Counted from the first letter of the stretch, positions 34,276-44,764 are shown. The stretch: 64,000 nt of DNA from Fodinibacter sp038258215 (GCA_038258215.1 JBBSQC010000015.1:13004-77003); one strand, 5' to 3'. The notes: generated by a model not told the origin, from the sequence alone. Program-made: numbers and translations.

Positions 34276-36426
34276 TCAGTCCGCCACGGTGAGGTGCACC
34301 AGGAAACCCTGCGCGGGCGCCAGCACGGGCAGTGCGAGTCCGACGCCGACCAGGGTGGCGCCCGAGACCACCAGGCCCTCCCGCACGGCGGTCCCCCACC
34401 AGGCGGGTGGGCTGGTCTGCACCGTCGCGGGGAGGCCTGCCTCCGGGCGCACGCGCACCCGGTAGGCCCGCTCGACGTCCAGCCCCGGGAGCGGGAGCAG
34501 TCCCGGGCTCACTCCCCTACCGGTCGCCACCGAGACGACCGTGAAGACGGCATCCGACCGGTCCGGGGACACGACTCCCCCGACGACCAGCGCCGGGTCC
34601 GGGTGGTCCGAGCGCACCACGTCGCCGCTGTGCAACAGGGGTCGGAGCTCGCGATAGAGCCCGGACCAGCGACGGAGGTCCTCGAGCTCGTCACCGGAGC
34701 ACTGCGTGATGTCCCACTCCAGGCCCGCGTGCCCCTGGAGGGCGAGAAGCATGCGCAGCGACAGGTCGAGATCCCGGTGGGTCGTGTGCGCCCGCGGCGG
34801 CCCCACGTGCGACCCCATCCGCTCCGGTGGCACGAGCAGGCCGGTCCACCGCTGGATCGCGACCCGCTCAAGGGCGTCGTTGCAGTCCGAGGTCCAGACC
34901 CGGTCGGTGCGCGCCAGCACTCCGAGGTCCACGCGCGCGCCGCCGCTGGAGCAGGACTCGATCTCGAGGCCCGGGTGGCGCTCCCGCAGGGCGTCGAGGA
35001 GCCGGTAGGTCGCCCGGGTCTGAGCGGCGACGGCCGCCCGGTCGGTGCCCGCCCCGTCCGTGCGGACCGCCTCGTGCAGGTCGCGGTTGTGGTCCCACTT
35101 GATGAAGTCGATGTCGTACTGCGCGACAAGGGTGCTGATGGCCGCCAGCACGTGGTCGAAGGCCCGTGGGTTGGCGAGATCGAGCACGTGCTGCTGGCGC
35201 GAGGGGAGCGGTGGCCCCGCAACCGGGCCCAGGACCCAGTCGGGGTGGGCGCGCACCAGGTCGGAGTCGAGGTTGACCATCTCGGGCTCGAACCAGAGCC
35301 CGAACTCCATGCCCAGTCCCTTGACGTGGTCCACGAGCGGCGCAAGCCCCTGCGGCCACACCTCGTCCGAGACCACCCAGTCCCCCAGCCCGCGCAGGTC
35401 GTCGCGGCGGCTGCCGAACCACCCGTCGTCGAGCACGAACCGCTCCACACCGATCGAGGCCCCCACGTCGGCGAGCCGTCTCAGGTGCTCGAGGTCGGTC
35501 TGGAAGTAGACCGCCTCCCACGTGTTGAGCACGAGGGGCCGCGGGCTGGTGCGGTAGCACGGTTGCGCGCGCTGGTGGCGCACCAGGGAGCGGGTCAGCC
35601 CGTCGAGCCCGTGGCCGGAGTGGACGAACACCACGGGGGGCGCGGTGTAGGTCTCGCCGGGGCCGAGCCGCACCTCTCCGGGAGCGAGCGCCTCACCGCC
35701 GCCGAGCACCGACGCGTGCCCGCCAGCACCCTCTGGAAGTCGCTCGACGAGGTGGTCGTGGTTGCCGCTCCACGCAACGTGAGCGGCCCAGACCTCGCCG
35801 GAGCGGAAGCCGAAACCCGCTGTGCCGCAGACCATGAGGAGCGTGGCGTCGTGCCCGGTGCGGCCGCGCCGGCCGGTGCGCAGCCACGTCCCGTCCGAGA
35901 GCGCGTGTCGCTGTGGAGACCGTTCGCGACACCAGCGCCCGGTGAGGTCGAGCACCTCATCGGCTCGGGTGGGCAGGGGCAGGACCGCCGGCAGGGCACC
36001 GACGTCGAGGGGCTCGCCCTCGGAGGCGATGCTCGTCAGAGTGTTCTGCACCACGAGCACCCCGTGCTCGTCCATCGTGAAGCGGATCTCCGCCTCCACC
36101 TGCACGTCGGATGCCGTGGCCCGCACCACCGCGCTGGGTCCGTCGCCCTCGATCGTGGCCGCCCACCGGGGGGCCGCGTGACCACCCGCCCGGTGACCGG
36201 CATACCCGGGCGTGCCGAGCCAGCCCTCCCCCGACGTGGGGAGCACGCTGAGCCGCCACGGCGCGTCGAGGGCGTTGTGCGGCACCGGGGCCGCGGTGAC
36301 CACGGGGAGGTCCGCGAGCGCGGCATCCGGCAGGTCGGCACCCCAGTGCGCGACCCACGGGAGACCGCCCGCGTCCTGGACCAGGCCGAGGGCGGACCCA
36401 CCCCCACGGAGGGTGACGGTGGTCAT
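34276..36426 (-). CDS. Alpha-galactosidase, GH36
   Basis: A 716-residue GH36 enzyme of standard length. The beta-sandwich N-domain (1-~290) precedes the barrel, which has LVLNTWEAVYFQTDLEHLRR, GVERFVLDDGWFGSRRDDLR, GLWFEPEMVNLDSDLV, the nucleophile Asp in YDIDFIKWDHNRDLHE, and the acid/base Asp in SSGGARVDLGVL followed by WTSDCNDALERVAIQRW. It lacks a signal peptide, so it acts inside the cell on alpha-galactosides such as raffinose, melibiose or stachyose brought in by the ABC system. ATG 36426 overlaps the stop of the permease gene by four bases. An oversized upstream reading frame is out-of-frame permease sequence. Confidence 0.94.
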   Translation of the reverse strand: MTTVTLRGGGSALGLVQDAGGLPWVAHWGADLPDAALADLPVVTAAPVPHNALDAPWRLSVLPTSGEGWLGTPGYAGHRAGGHAAPRWAATIEGDGPSAVVRATASDVQVEAEIRFTMDEHGVLVVQNTLTSIASEGEPLDVGALPAVLPLPTRADEVLDLTGRWCRERSPQRHALSDGTWLRTGRRGRTGHDATLLMVCGTAGFGFRSGEVWAAHVAWSGNHDHLVERLPEGAGGHASVLGGGEALAPGEVRLGPGETYTAPPVVFVHSGHGLDGLTRSLVRHQRAQPCYRTSPRPLVLNTWEAVYFQTDLEHLRRLADVGASIGVERFVLDDGWFGSRRDDLRGLGDWVVSDEVWPQGLAPLVDHVKGLGMEFGLWFEPEMVNLDSDLVRAHPDWVLGPVAGPPLPSRQQHVLDLANPRAFDHVLAAISTLVAQYDIDFIKWDHNRDLHEAVRTDGAGTDRAAVAAQTRATYRLLDALRERHPGLEIESCSSGGARVDLGVLARTDRVWTSDCNDALERVAIQRWTGLLVPPERMGSHVGPPRAHTTHRDLDLSLRMLLALQGHAGLEWDITQCSGDELEDLRRWSGLYRELRPLLHSGDVVRSDHPDPALVVGGVVSPDRSDAVFTVVSVATGRGVSPGLLPLPGLDVERAYRVRVRPEAGLPATVQTSPPAWWGTAVREGLVVSGATLVGVGLALPVLAPAQGFLVHLTVAD

Positions 36427-37352
36427 CCCTTGGTCGACCCCAGGGTCAGCCCCGACACGAACTGCTTCTGGAGCGCGAAGAACACGACGAGGACGGGAAA
36501 AGCGACGATGATCGACCCCGCGGCGACGAGGTTGGTGTCGGCGAAGAACTGACCGCGGAGGTTGTTCAGAGCGCTCGTCACCGGATACTTGTCGCCCCGG
36601 GAGAGGAGCACCGTGGCCCAGAAGAACTCGTTGTAGATCCAGGTGACCTGCAGGGTCGCGAGGGCCGCGAGGGCGGGCCTCACCAGGGGCATCGTCAGCT
36701 GCCAGTACTGGCGCCAGATGCTCGCGCCGTCCAGCTCCGCGGACTCGTAGATCTCGTAGGGCAGCGTCTTCATGTAGTTGCTCAGGACGAAGGTGCAGAA
36801 GCCCAGCTGGAAGGCGGTGTTCACGAGGATCAACGCCCAGAAGCTGTTGAGCATCGTCCCGCTCTCGCTCATGAAGGTGGGGAGCGGGATCTCGCGGAAC
36901 ATCCGGAACACGGGGATGAGGAGGGCCTGGGGCGGCAGCAGGTTGGCGGCCAGGAAGATCCCGAGCAGGGTGAGGTTGAAGCGGTAGGAGAACCTCGCGA
37001 GCACGAAGGCGAGCAACGAGGACAGGAAGAGCGTCAGGGCGACGGCCGGCACCGTGATGAGCAACGAGTTCTTGAGGTGCAGCCCGAAGTTCCCACGACT
37101 CCACGCCTCCTGGTAGTTGTGCAGCGTCCATCCACCGAAGGAGAGGTACCCGTTGGTCTGGGTGTACGAGTAGTCACGGAAGGAGTTGTAGAGGGCCCAC
37201 AGGAGCGGGAAGAGCCACACGATCGCCAGGATCATCATGATGACGGTAGCGACCGTCCCTCGCCGGCGGTTGATGACCCCGCCGCCGCTCGTGCTCCTGC
37301 GCGCCGTCGCGGCCTTCCTGGCCGGGGGTGCTGGGGCTGTGGTGGCGCTCAT
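36423..37352 (-). CDS. ABC sugar transporter permease (MalG-like)
   Basis: A 309-residue inner-membrane permease with about six hydrophobic segments and the MalG-type EAA loop EIYESAELDGASIWRQYWQL TMPLVRPA (spaces added), which contacts the ATPase. The N-terminal ~35 residues are basic and Ala/Thr-rich. ATG 37352 overlaps the stop of the other permease by four bases. It completes a binding-protein-dependent importer; no ATPase gene is in the island, so a shared MsmX/UgpC-type ATPase elsewhere is likely. Galactosides are the probable cargo from gene context. Confidence 0.93.
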   Translation of the reverse strand: MSATTAPAPPARKAATARRSTSGGGVINRRRGTVATVIMMILAIVWLFPLLWALYNSFRDYSYTQTNGYLSFGGWTLHNYQEAWSRGNFGLHLKNSLLITVPAVALTLFLSSLLAFVLARFSYRFNLTLLGIFLAANLLPPQALLIPVFRMFREIPLPTFMSESGTMLNSFWALILVNTAFQLGFCTFVLSNYMKTLPYEIYESAELDGASIWRQYWQLTMPLVRPALAALATLQVTWIYNEFFWATVLLSRGDKYPVTSALNNLRGQFFADTNLVAAGSIIVAFPVLVVFFALQKQFVSGLTLGSTKG

Positions 37353-38275
37353 CCGCGCTCCTCCCGGAAGACGATCCGCAGGTAGATGGTGATGAACACC
37401 GAGGAGATGACCATCATGATGACGGCGAGCGCCGAGCCGAACCCGTACCTCGTGGCCTCGCCGATGACGTTCTGCGAGACCAGGGCCGAGATGAGCTCGA
37501 GCCCGTTGCGCCCCTTGTTGATGATCCACACGAGGTCGAAGGCCCGCAGGGACTCGATGACGACGATGACGAGCACGATGAGGTTGATCGGCCGCATCAC
37601 CGGGAAGATCACGTGGAAGAAGGTCTTCACCTCGCTGGCGCCGTCGACGGCCGCTGCCTCACGCAGCGACGCGTCGACGCCCTTGAGCCCGGCCAGGTAG
37701 ATGAGCATGATGTAGCCGGTGTGCCTCCACGCCGTGGCCACGAGGACCGCCCACAGGTTGACGTCGGGGTCTCCGTACCAGTCGATGTTCGTCCCGAAGA
37801 CCTGGTTGATGAGCCCTTGGTCCGTGGAGTAGAACAGCTGCCAGATGAAGCCGACCAGCGCCATCGACAACACCACCGGTAGGTAGAACGCGGTCTGGTA
37901 GAACCGGCTCCCCCACATCTCGCGGTCGAGGATCACGGCCAGCAGCATGCCGAAGATGGTCGGCAGCACGAAGAGGAAGACCAGCCAGATCAGGTTGTTC
38001 TGGATCGCCGGCCAGAACGGCGGGTAGATGGTCGCGATGTCCTTGAAGTTCTGCGTCCCGACCCACTCGATCCCACTGAGCTTGAAGCCGTTCCACCTCG
38101 TGAAGGACAGGAGGACGGACGCGACTGCAGGCAGCCAGACCAGCCAGACGACGAGCACCGTCGGGACCCCGATCATCGCCGCGATGACCAGCCGGTCCCG
38201 GGTTCCTCGGCGCTTCTCGACCCGGCGCGTGCTCGTGTTCTTCTTCTTGTTCTGCCGTCGTGTGGTCGTGGTCAT
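37349..38275 (-). CDS. ABC sugar transporter permease (MalF-like)
   Basis: A 308-residue permease with six hydrophobic segments and an EAA loop (SLREAAAVDGASEVKTFFHV then IFPVMRPINL). The N-terminal 30 residues are very basic (RRQNKKKNTSTRRVEKRRGT), placing that end in the cytoplasm. It begins 25 bases after the binding-protein gene, and overlaps the next permease by four bases, so binding protein, both permeases and the GH36 gene form one operon. Confidence 0.93.
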   Translation of the reverse strand: MTTTTRRQNKKKNTSTRRVEKRRGTRDRLVIAAMIGVPTVLVVWLVWLPAVASVLLSFTRWNGFKLSGIEWVGTQNFKDIATIYPPFWPAIQNNLIWLVFLFVLPTIFGMLLAVILDREMWGSRFYQTAFYLPVVLSMALVGFIWQLFYSTDQGLINQVFGTNIDWYGDPDVNLWAVLVATAWRHTGYIMLIYLAGLKGVDASLREAAAVDGASEVKTFFHVIFPVMRPINLIVLVIVVIESLRAFDLVWIINKGRNGLELISALVSQNVIGEATRYGFGSALAVIMMVISSVFITIYLRIVFREERG

Positions 38276-38300
38276 GGTCGCTCCCCGGTGGGCACTGCGG

Positions 38301-39662
38301 TCAGCCGAGGATGGACGCGGCCTGCTGCTGGATGGACGCCGTGATGCGGTCGATGTCGTTCGGGTTCTTGAGGAAGTCCTGCAGGGATGCCGTGATCACC
38401 GTGTTCGCGAGGTCGGCGTTGGTGTCGCGGTCGAGGAACTGGGCGATGGACTTCGCGTTCTGGACGACCTCGACGGACTTCTTCTGCAGGGCGCCGTACT
38501 TCTCGGTGCTCGCGCCCGAGTTCGCCGCGATGAACGGGGCCGAGGCACCGTTGTTGCCGGCGTCGGCCGCTTCGGCGGTGCCCAGCCAGCTGATGAACGC
38601 CTTGGCGGACTCCTCGTCGGAGGTGCCCGACGCCACGCAGAACCCGTCGATCGGCGCGTCGAGGGCGTCGGCGCCGATGCTGGCGTCGAGCTCGGGGAAG
38701 GTGAAGAAGTCGAGGTCGTCCTGGGTCTCGGTGGGGACCCCGTCGACGACGAAGGTGCCCAGGAGGTACATCCCGCACTCCCCCTTGGCCATGGAGGTCG
38801 CCGCTTCCTGCCAGGTGCGCCCGAGAGCGTTCTCCTGGTGGTAGGGCAGCAGGGTCTTCCAGGTCTCGAAGACCTTCTTGACCTCGGGGCTGTCCCACTT
38901 CTGCTCGCCCTTGCACAGCCCGATGTGGAAGTCGTAGCCGTTGAGGCGCATGTTGAGGATGTCGAAGGTCCCCATCGGGGCCCAGGCGTCCTTGGCGGCG
39001 AAGGCGAAGGGGGTGATCTTCTTGCCCTGCATGTCCTCCATCAGCGCGGTGAGCTCGTCCATGGTCTTGGGCTCGGCCCAGCCGTTCTTCTCGAACACCG
39101 ACTTGCGATAGAAGACGGCCCACGGGTAGTAGCTGACCGGGACGAAGTACTGCTTGCCGTCGGGCGCCGTGGCCGACTGCTTGAAGGCGTCGCCCAGACC
39201 GTCGATGGGCCAGACGTCGCTGATGTCCGCGATGACGCCGTTCTCGGCGAACTGGGCCATGCGGAAGCCGGCGAACCAGGTGAACACGTCGTCGGGGGTG
39301 CCCTGGAGATAGGTGTTGATGCTCTCCTGGAAGGTGTTGTGGTCCACCGCGTTGGGCGAGACCGTCACTCCGGCCTTCTTGGCGTAGGCGTCGGCCATCG
39401 CCTGGAGGCGCTCGTAGGCAGGACCCGAGCCCTTGGCCTCGTTCATCCCGAACTTCACGTTCCCGGCCTTGGGCGTCGAGCCGCCGCTCGCACCGCCCGA
39501 GGAGGTCGAGGCGTCGTCACCGCAGGCCGCGAGGACGGACGGGGCTCCGAGGAGTGCGCCGGCACCCAGGGCGCCTCGCAGCAGGTTCCTACGGTTGACC
39601 CCACTGACAGAGGTGGGAACGATGCTGGCGAGAGGGGTGTCGCGCGGGGCCGGGCGTGCCAT
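38301..39662 (-). CDS. Sugar ABC transporter substrate-binding lipoprotein
   Basis: A 453-residue extracellular solute-binding protein. It carries a twin-arginine-like start VNRRNLLRGALGAGALLGAP followed by a lipobox ending ...VLAAC, so it is probably Tat-exported and then lipidated. The Ser/Gly-rich linker after Cys leads to the type-1 binding fold, with YLQGTPDDVFTWFAGFRMAQ and KGECGMYLLGTFVVDGVP typical of family-1 sugar binders. AAGGAG precedes ATG 39662. It is divergent from beta-galactosidase over a 276-base control region and is the first gene of the uptake operon. Confidence 0.93.
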   Translation of the reverse strand: MARPAPRDTPLASIVPTSVSGVNRRNLLRGALGAGALLGAPSVLAACGDDASTSSGGASGGSTPKAGNVKFGMNEAKGSGPAYERLQAMADAYAKKAGVTVSPNAVDHNTFQESINTYLQGTPDDVFTWFAGFRMAQFAENGVIADISDVWPIDGLGDAFKQSATAPDGKQYFVPVSYYPWAVFYRKSVFEKNGWAEPKTMDELTALMEDMQGKKITPFAFAAKDAWAPMGTFDILNMRLNGYDFHIGLCKGEQKWDSPEVKKVFETWKTLLPYHQENALGRTWQEAATSMAKGECGMYLLGTFVVDGVPTETQDDLDFFTFPELDASIGADALDAPIDGFCVASGTSDEESAKAFISWLGTAEAADAGNNGASAPFIAANSGASTEKYGALQKKSVEVVQNAKSIAQFLDRDTNADLANTVITASLQDFLKNPNDIDRITASIQQQAASILG

Positions 39663-39832
39663 GGGTGTCTCCTTTGACTGATGGCGGGTTCTGACATATT
39701 CGACCAGAAACAAACACTGTGCGTGCGAGTCTCACCTCCCGGATCCCCACCTGTCAAGAGGTCTCGTGGCGCCGTTGTCGCCTTGTTACCAAGTCGAGTT
39801 CCGCTCCAGCATGCCGGGGCAAGCCCCTTGAC

Positions 39833-39909
39833 TGAACCATCGGCCCGGATGGTTCAGCGGTGACCTCCATCATCGGTGATGTTCATTTGTGTTGATACCT
39901 GTTGACAAT
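39833..39909. promoter_or_regulatory. Divergent control region of the galactoside island
   Basis: Between the binding-protein and beta-galactosidase starts lies a palindrome TGAACCATC-N6-GATGGTTCA (39833-39856), preceded by TTGACT (39828-39833). Further on is a TGTTGA direct repeat ten bases apart (39890 and 39900), the second forming part of TTGACA (39902-39907), a likely -35 for the beta-galactosidase gene, whose ATG at 39939 leaves only a short leader. The DeoR regulator encoded downstream is the obvious candidate to bind here, but this is inferred. Confidence 0.5.
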
Positions 39910-39938
39910 CACCGGTCAGACACAAGACACTGACGCCC

Positions 39939-41927
39939 ATGCGTCAATGGCCCGACGACAGGATCGCCTTCGGTGGCGACTACAACCCCGAGCAGTGGCC
40001 GCGCGCCGTCTGGGACGAGGACATGCGCCTGATGACGGCGGCCGGCGTGAGCTTCGTGTCGCTGGGGATCTTCTCCTGGTCCTGGCTCGAGCCGTCCAAG
40101 GGCGAGTACACCTTCGAGTGGCTCGACGAGATCATGGACCTGCTCCACGCCCACGGCATCGCCGTGGACCTGGCCACCGCGACGGCGACGCCCCCGCCCT
40201 GGCTCTCCTCGGCATACCCCGAGATCCTGCCCGTCGACCGCGAGGGCCGCACTCTGTGGCCCGGCAGCCGGCAGGCGTGGTGCCCGTCCTCCCCCCTCTA
40301 CCGCGAGATGGCCCTGGGGCTGACCGACCGGCTCGCCGCCCGCTACCACGACCACCCGGCGCTGGCCATGTGGCACGTGTCCAACGAGTACGCCTGCCAC
40401 AACCTGCCCTGCTACTGCGAAACCTGCGCCGTGATGTTCCGCCGCTGGCTCGAGCGCCGCCACGACAGCCTGGACGCGCTGAACGACGCGTGGGGCACGG
40501 CGTTCTGGAGCCAGCGCTACACCGCGTGGGACGACATCCTCCCGCCGCGGATCACGACGACGTTCAACAACCCGACCCACGTGCTCGACTACACCAGGTT
40601 CGGCTCGGACACCCTGCTCGACTTCTACCTCGCCGAGCACGAGGTGATCCGCCGGCACTCGACCGACGTGCCCGTCACGACCAACTTCATGACGGTCAGC
40701 GGGTTCCGGCTGCTGGACTACCACTCCTGGGCCCCCCACCAGGACGTCGTCAGCACCGACCACTACATCGTCGACGCCCTCGATCACCCGCGGGCCGAGC
40801 TGTCCTTCTCGGGTGACCTCACCCGCGGCATCGCGGGTGGCCGACCCTGGATGCTCATGGAGCACTCGACCAGCGCTGTGAACTGGCAGCCCGTCAACCC
40901 GGCCAAGCTCCCGGGCCAGACCATCCTGGACTCCCTGACCCACGTCGCTCGCGGCGCGGACGACCTGGGATTCTTCCAGTGGCGCCAGACCCGAGCGGGC
41001 TCGGAGAAGTTCCACTCGGCGATGGTGCCGCACGCCGGCGAGGACAGCGCCCGGTTCCGCGAGGTGTGCGAGCTGGGCGCCATCGCCGGCCGTCTCGGCG
41101 AGCTGCGCGGGTCCCTGGTCGACGCCGACGTAGCCATCCTCTGGGACTACGAGTCCGAGTGGGCGGTGGCCGGGCCCTGCATGCCGTCGGCCAACCTGGA
41201 CTACGTCACGGCCGCACACACCGTGCACCGGCTGCTGCGCGACCGCGGGATCACCTGCGACGTCGTGCACCCCGACGCCGACCTCTCCGGCTACGCCGTG
41301 GTCGTCGTCCCCACCCTCTACCTCGTGTCCGACGCCCAGGCGGATGCCGTGCGCGGGGCCGCCGAGGCGGGCGCCCACGTGCTCGTCACCTACTTCTCCG
41401 GCATCAGCGACCGTGACGACCACGTGCGCCTCGGCGGCTACCCGGGGGCCTTCCGCGACCTCCTGGGGGTGCGCGTCGAGGAGTTCTTCCCCCTCCGCCT
41501 CGGCGAGGTGGTCGCGCTCTCCGGCGGCGGCGGCGGATCGCAGTGGAGCGAGGATGCCGCCGCCGTGGACGCAGAGGTCGTCCATGCGTATGCCGGCGGC
41601 CCCCTGAGCGGGCGCCCGGCCGCGACCCGCCGAGCGATTGGCGACGGTGTCGCGTGGTACCTCGGGACCCTCCCGGACGACGACACCCTGGGGGCACTCC
41701 TCGATCGGGTCATCACCGAGGCCTCGGTCCAGCCCGCGGCCGAGGTGCCGGTGGGTGTGGAGGTCGTCCGGCGCAGTGCTGGGGCCCAGGGGTGGCTCTT
41801 CGTGCTCAACCACACCGCCGAGCCCTGCGAGGTCTCCGTGACGGGTCACGACCTCGTCGCGGACGCCTCCGTGGGCCCCACGCTCACCCTCGCCGCGCAC
41901 ACCGCCGCGGTGGTCCGAGAGACCTGA
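39939..41927 (+). CDS. Beta-galactosidase, GH42
   Basis: A 662-residue GH42 enzyme. It begins RIAFGGDYNPEQWPRAVWDE, and holds FSWSWLEPSKGEYTFEWLDE, the acid/base Glu in MWHVSNEYACHNLP and the nucleophile Glu in WMLMEHSTSAVNWQPVNPAK. A Cys cluster CHNLPCYCETCA follows the acid/base, matching the zinc site of many GH42 proteins. The C-terminal part has the trimerisation and beta-barrel domains. No signal peptide is present. It splits lactose or plant-derived beta-galactosides; with GH36 and galT it feeds galactose into the Leloir pathway. The DeoR gene starts three bases after its stop. Confidence 0.95.
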   Translation: MRQWPDDRIAFGGDYNPEQWPRAVWDEDMRLMTAAGVSFVSLGIFSWSWLEPSKGEYTFEWLDEIMDLLHAHGIAVDLATATATPPPWLSSAYPEILPVDREGRTLWPGSRQAWCPSSPLYREMALGLTDRLAARYHDHPALAMWHVSNEYACHNLPCYCETCAVMFRRWLERRHDSLDALNDAWGTAFWSQRYTAWDDILPPRITTTFNNPTHVLDYTRFGSDTLLDFYLAEHEVIRRHSTDVPVTTNFMTVSGFRLLDYHSWAPHQDVVSTDHYIVDALDHPRAELSFSGDLTRGIAGGRPWMLMEHSTSAVNWQPVNPAKLPGQTILDSLTHVARGADDLGFFQWRQTRAGSEKFHSAMVPHAGEDSARFREVCELGAIAGRLGELRGSLVDADVAILWDYESEWAVAGPCMPSANLDYVTAAHTVHRLLRDRGITCDVVHPDADLSGYAVVVVPTLYLVSDAQADAVRGAAEAGAHVLVTYFSGISDRDDHVRLGGYPGAFRDLLGVRVEEFFPLRLGEVVALSGGGGGSQWSEDAAAVDAEVVHAYAGGPLSGRPAATRRAIGDGVAWYLGTLPDDDTLGALLDRVITEASVQPAAEVPVGVEVVRRSAGAQGWLFVLNHTAEPCEVSVTGHDLVADASVGPTLTLAAHTAAVVRET

Positions 41928-41929
41928 CC

Positions 41930-42753
41930 GTGCTCGCCAGCCAGCGCCGCGCAGCCATCCTCGCCATCGTCGAGGAGGCCGGTGCAGTGCGGGTCTCCGA
42001 GCTCGTCGAGCAGCTCGGGGTCTCCGACATGACCGTGCGGCGGGACATCGAGCGGCTGGACGGCGACGGCCTCCTCGAACGGGTTCACGGCGGCGCGCTG
42101 GCCGTGCTGCCCCGCGCCACGGATGAGCCGGGGTTCACCGCGAAGTCCGGTCTGATGACCGGAGCCAAGCAGGCCATCGCCGCCGCCGCCGCGGCCCGCG
42201 TCGAGCCCGGCGCGACGATCGGCATCTCCGCCGGCACGACGACCTACGAGTTCGCCGGGGCGATCCGCAACATCCCGCGGCTGACGGTCGTCACGAACTC
42301 GGTCCCCGTGGCCCAGCTGCTCCACGAGTCCCCCGGCGCCGAGCACGTCGTCGTCCTCACCGGCGGGGTGCGCACGCCGTCGGACGCGCTGGTCGGTCCG
42401 GTCGCCGTCACCGCACTCGAGGGCCTGCACGTCGACCGGCTCTTCCTCGGGGCCCACGGCATCGACCGCGCGGCCGGGCTGACCACCCCCAACCTCGTCG
42501 AGGCCGAGACCAACCGCGCCCTGGTGCGCGCCAGCCGCTCGGTGTCCGTCCTCGCCGACCACACGAAGGTCGGGATCGTCGGCCTGTCGACCTTCATGCA
42601 GCTCTCCGAGGTCGACACACTCATCACCGACTCGGGCATCACCGCCCGGGCGCGGGCGGTGCTCGAGGAGTCCGTGGAGCACCTGGTGCTCGCCGACTCC
42701 CCCACTGTCATGCCGGTGGGTGGCCGGGCCGGCGGCAGGGTGGGGGACGCCGG

Positions 42754-42757
<4 letters not shown>
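41930..42757 (+). CDS. DeoR-family transcriptional regulator
   Basis: A 275-residue regulator. The N-terminal DeoR winged helix (about 3-58) reads SQRRAAILAIVEEAGAVRVS then SDMTVRRDIERLDGDGLLER VHGGA. The C-terminal DeoRC sensor (about 75-235) has IGISAGTTTYEFAGAI and VLTGGVRTPSDALVGP, typical sugar-phosphate-sensing motifs. GTG 41930 lies two bases after the beta-galactosidase stop and its own stop overlaps galT by four bases. It probably represses the divergent galactoside operons and is relieved by a galactose or tagatose phosphate; the ligand is inferred. Confidence 0.92.
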
Positions 42758-43869
<1,112 letters not shown>

Positions 43870-43873
43870 CCGG

Positions 43874-44461
43874 TCAGCGCCGTCCGGCCTCGGTCGCCAC
43901 CGGCTGGCCGGGCTCCTGGAGGGCCGGCACGCCGAGGTCGCGCTTGAGGTAGGTGTAGGGGAAGGTCGAGCCGATGACCTGCCAGCCCTCGTCGCTGACG
44001 TCCTTCACCCGCCGGCGCAGCATCGAGACCCGGCGGTGCTCCCACTGCGAGTCGGTGTGCACGACCCGGTGGAAGAAGGGCCCGAACTCGACGCTGTGCC
44101 AGCCGTAGCGGCCCGCGAGCGCGAGCTCCTTCATCTCGTCGAAGGAGGTGACCGGCCCGAGGATGCGCTCGCCCGGGTCGAGGGCGCCGGTGGTCGGCCC
44201 CGCGACCGCGAACCGCTTCTGCGCGGCCTGCTTGCTCATGCCCAAGGTGCTGCCGATCGCCGCCCACGTCGCTCCGGAGGACCGGGCGGCGACCACCGAG
44301 TCGTGCAGCAGTCGCCGGGCCTGGGCCTCGACCTCGGAGGCCACGGTGATCAGCCGCAGGTAGTCCCCGACGTCCTCCGGCTCGGCACTGGCCACGAGGA
44401 CGCCGATCGCCTCGGCCAGCGCCTCACTGGTCGGGCCGGTGTCCGGGTGGTCAGTGGCCAT
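43874..44461 (-). CDS. Helix-turn-helix regulator, actinobacterial type
   Basis: A 195-residue protein with a central HTH: GATWAAIGSTLGMSKQAAQK RF (about 62-84), preceded by a helical region LITVASEVEAQARRLLHDS. The C-terminal half is Trp- and Arg-rich (YGWHSVEFGPFFHRVVHTD, VKDVSDEGWQVIGSTFPYTY) and not recognised. It overlaps a small membrane-protein gene by 11 bases. The twin operators at 44702-44747 lie at the start of this two-gene unit and are probably its binding sites. It is convergent with galT, five bases apart. Confidence 0.75.
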   Translation of the reverse strand: MATDHPDTGPTSEALAEAIGVLVASAEPEDVGDYLRLITVASEVEAQARRLLHDSVVAARSSGATWAAIGSTLGMSKQAAQKRFAVAGPTTGALDPGERILGPVTSFDEMKELALAGRYGWHSVEFGPFFHRVVHTDSQWEHRRVSMLRRRVKDVSDEGWQVIGSTFPYTYLKRDLGVPALQEPGQPVATEAGRR

Positions 44462-44699
44462 CGCGCGAGGGCTGGTGGGCGGTGTCCACGCCCTGGACGT
44501 CCTCCGACGGACGCCACCCGCCGGGCCTGCGGCGCATCAGCGTCGACGCGGCACCGACGAGGGCGACCATGACGACCACACCGGCGATCTGGAGCCAGCG
44601 CGGAGGATCGGTGAAGGTCAGCAGCAGGCCGAGGAACGGCACCACCAGGAGGAGGCTGTATCCGGTGTTCCATGTCGTGCGGGGGTCTGAGGTGTTCAT
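44451..44699 (-). CDS. Small two-segment membrane protein in an HTH operon
   Basis: An 82-residue protein with two hydrophobic segments (GYSLLLVVPFLGLLLTF about 13-29, and LQIAGVVVMVALVGAAST about 36-53) and a charged C-terminal tail. Start ATG 44699 coincides with the predicted transcription start, so the message is probably leaderless. The next gene, the HTH regulator, overlaps its end by 11 bases. Function unknown; a membrane sensor partner for the regulator is a plausible idea only. Confidence 0.65.
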   Translation of the reverse strand: MNTSDPRTTWNTGYSLLLVVPFLGLLLTFTDPPRWLQIAGVVVMVALVGAASTLMRRRPGGWRPSEDVQGVDTAHQPSRDGH

Positions 44700-44701
44700 A
44701 G

Positions 44702-44747
44702 GTCAACCATAGGTTGACGTGGCGCTGTGAGTCAACCAGAGGTTGAC
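44702..44747 (-). promoter_or_regulatory. Twin 17-bp operators overlapping a leaderless promoter
   Basis: Two near-identical palindromes, GTCAACCATAGGTTGAC (44702-44718) and GTCAACCAGAGGTTGAC (44731-44747), are 29 bases apart centre to centre, close to three helical turns. On the minus strand TTGACT (44735-44730) and TATGGT (44711-44706), 18 bases apart, form a promoter whose start point falls on ATG 44699. One palindrome covers each promoter element. Cooperative binding by the downstream HTH protein is expected. Confidence 0.75.
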
Positions 44748-44764
44748 GCCCGAGCCCGGCGCCG

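Noticed and set aside
34276..37131. 951-codon reading of the alpha-galactosidase from an upstream start
   Set aside because: The extra N-terminal part is out-of-frame permease sequence; GH36 similarity begins at ATG 36426, which overlaps the permease stop.
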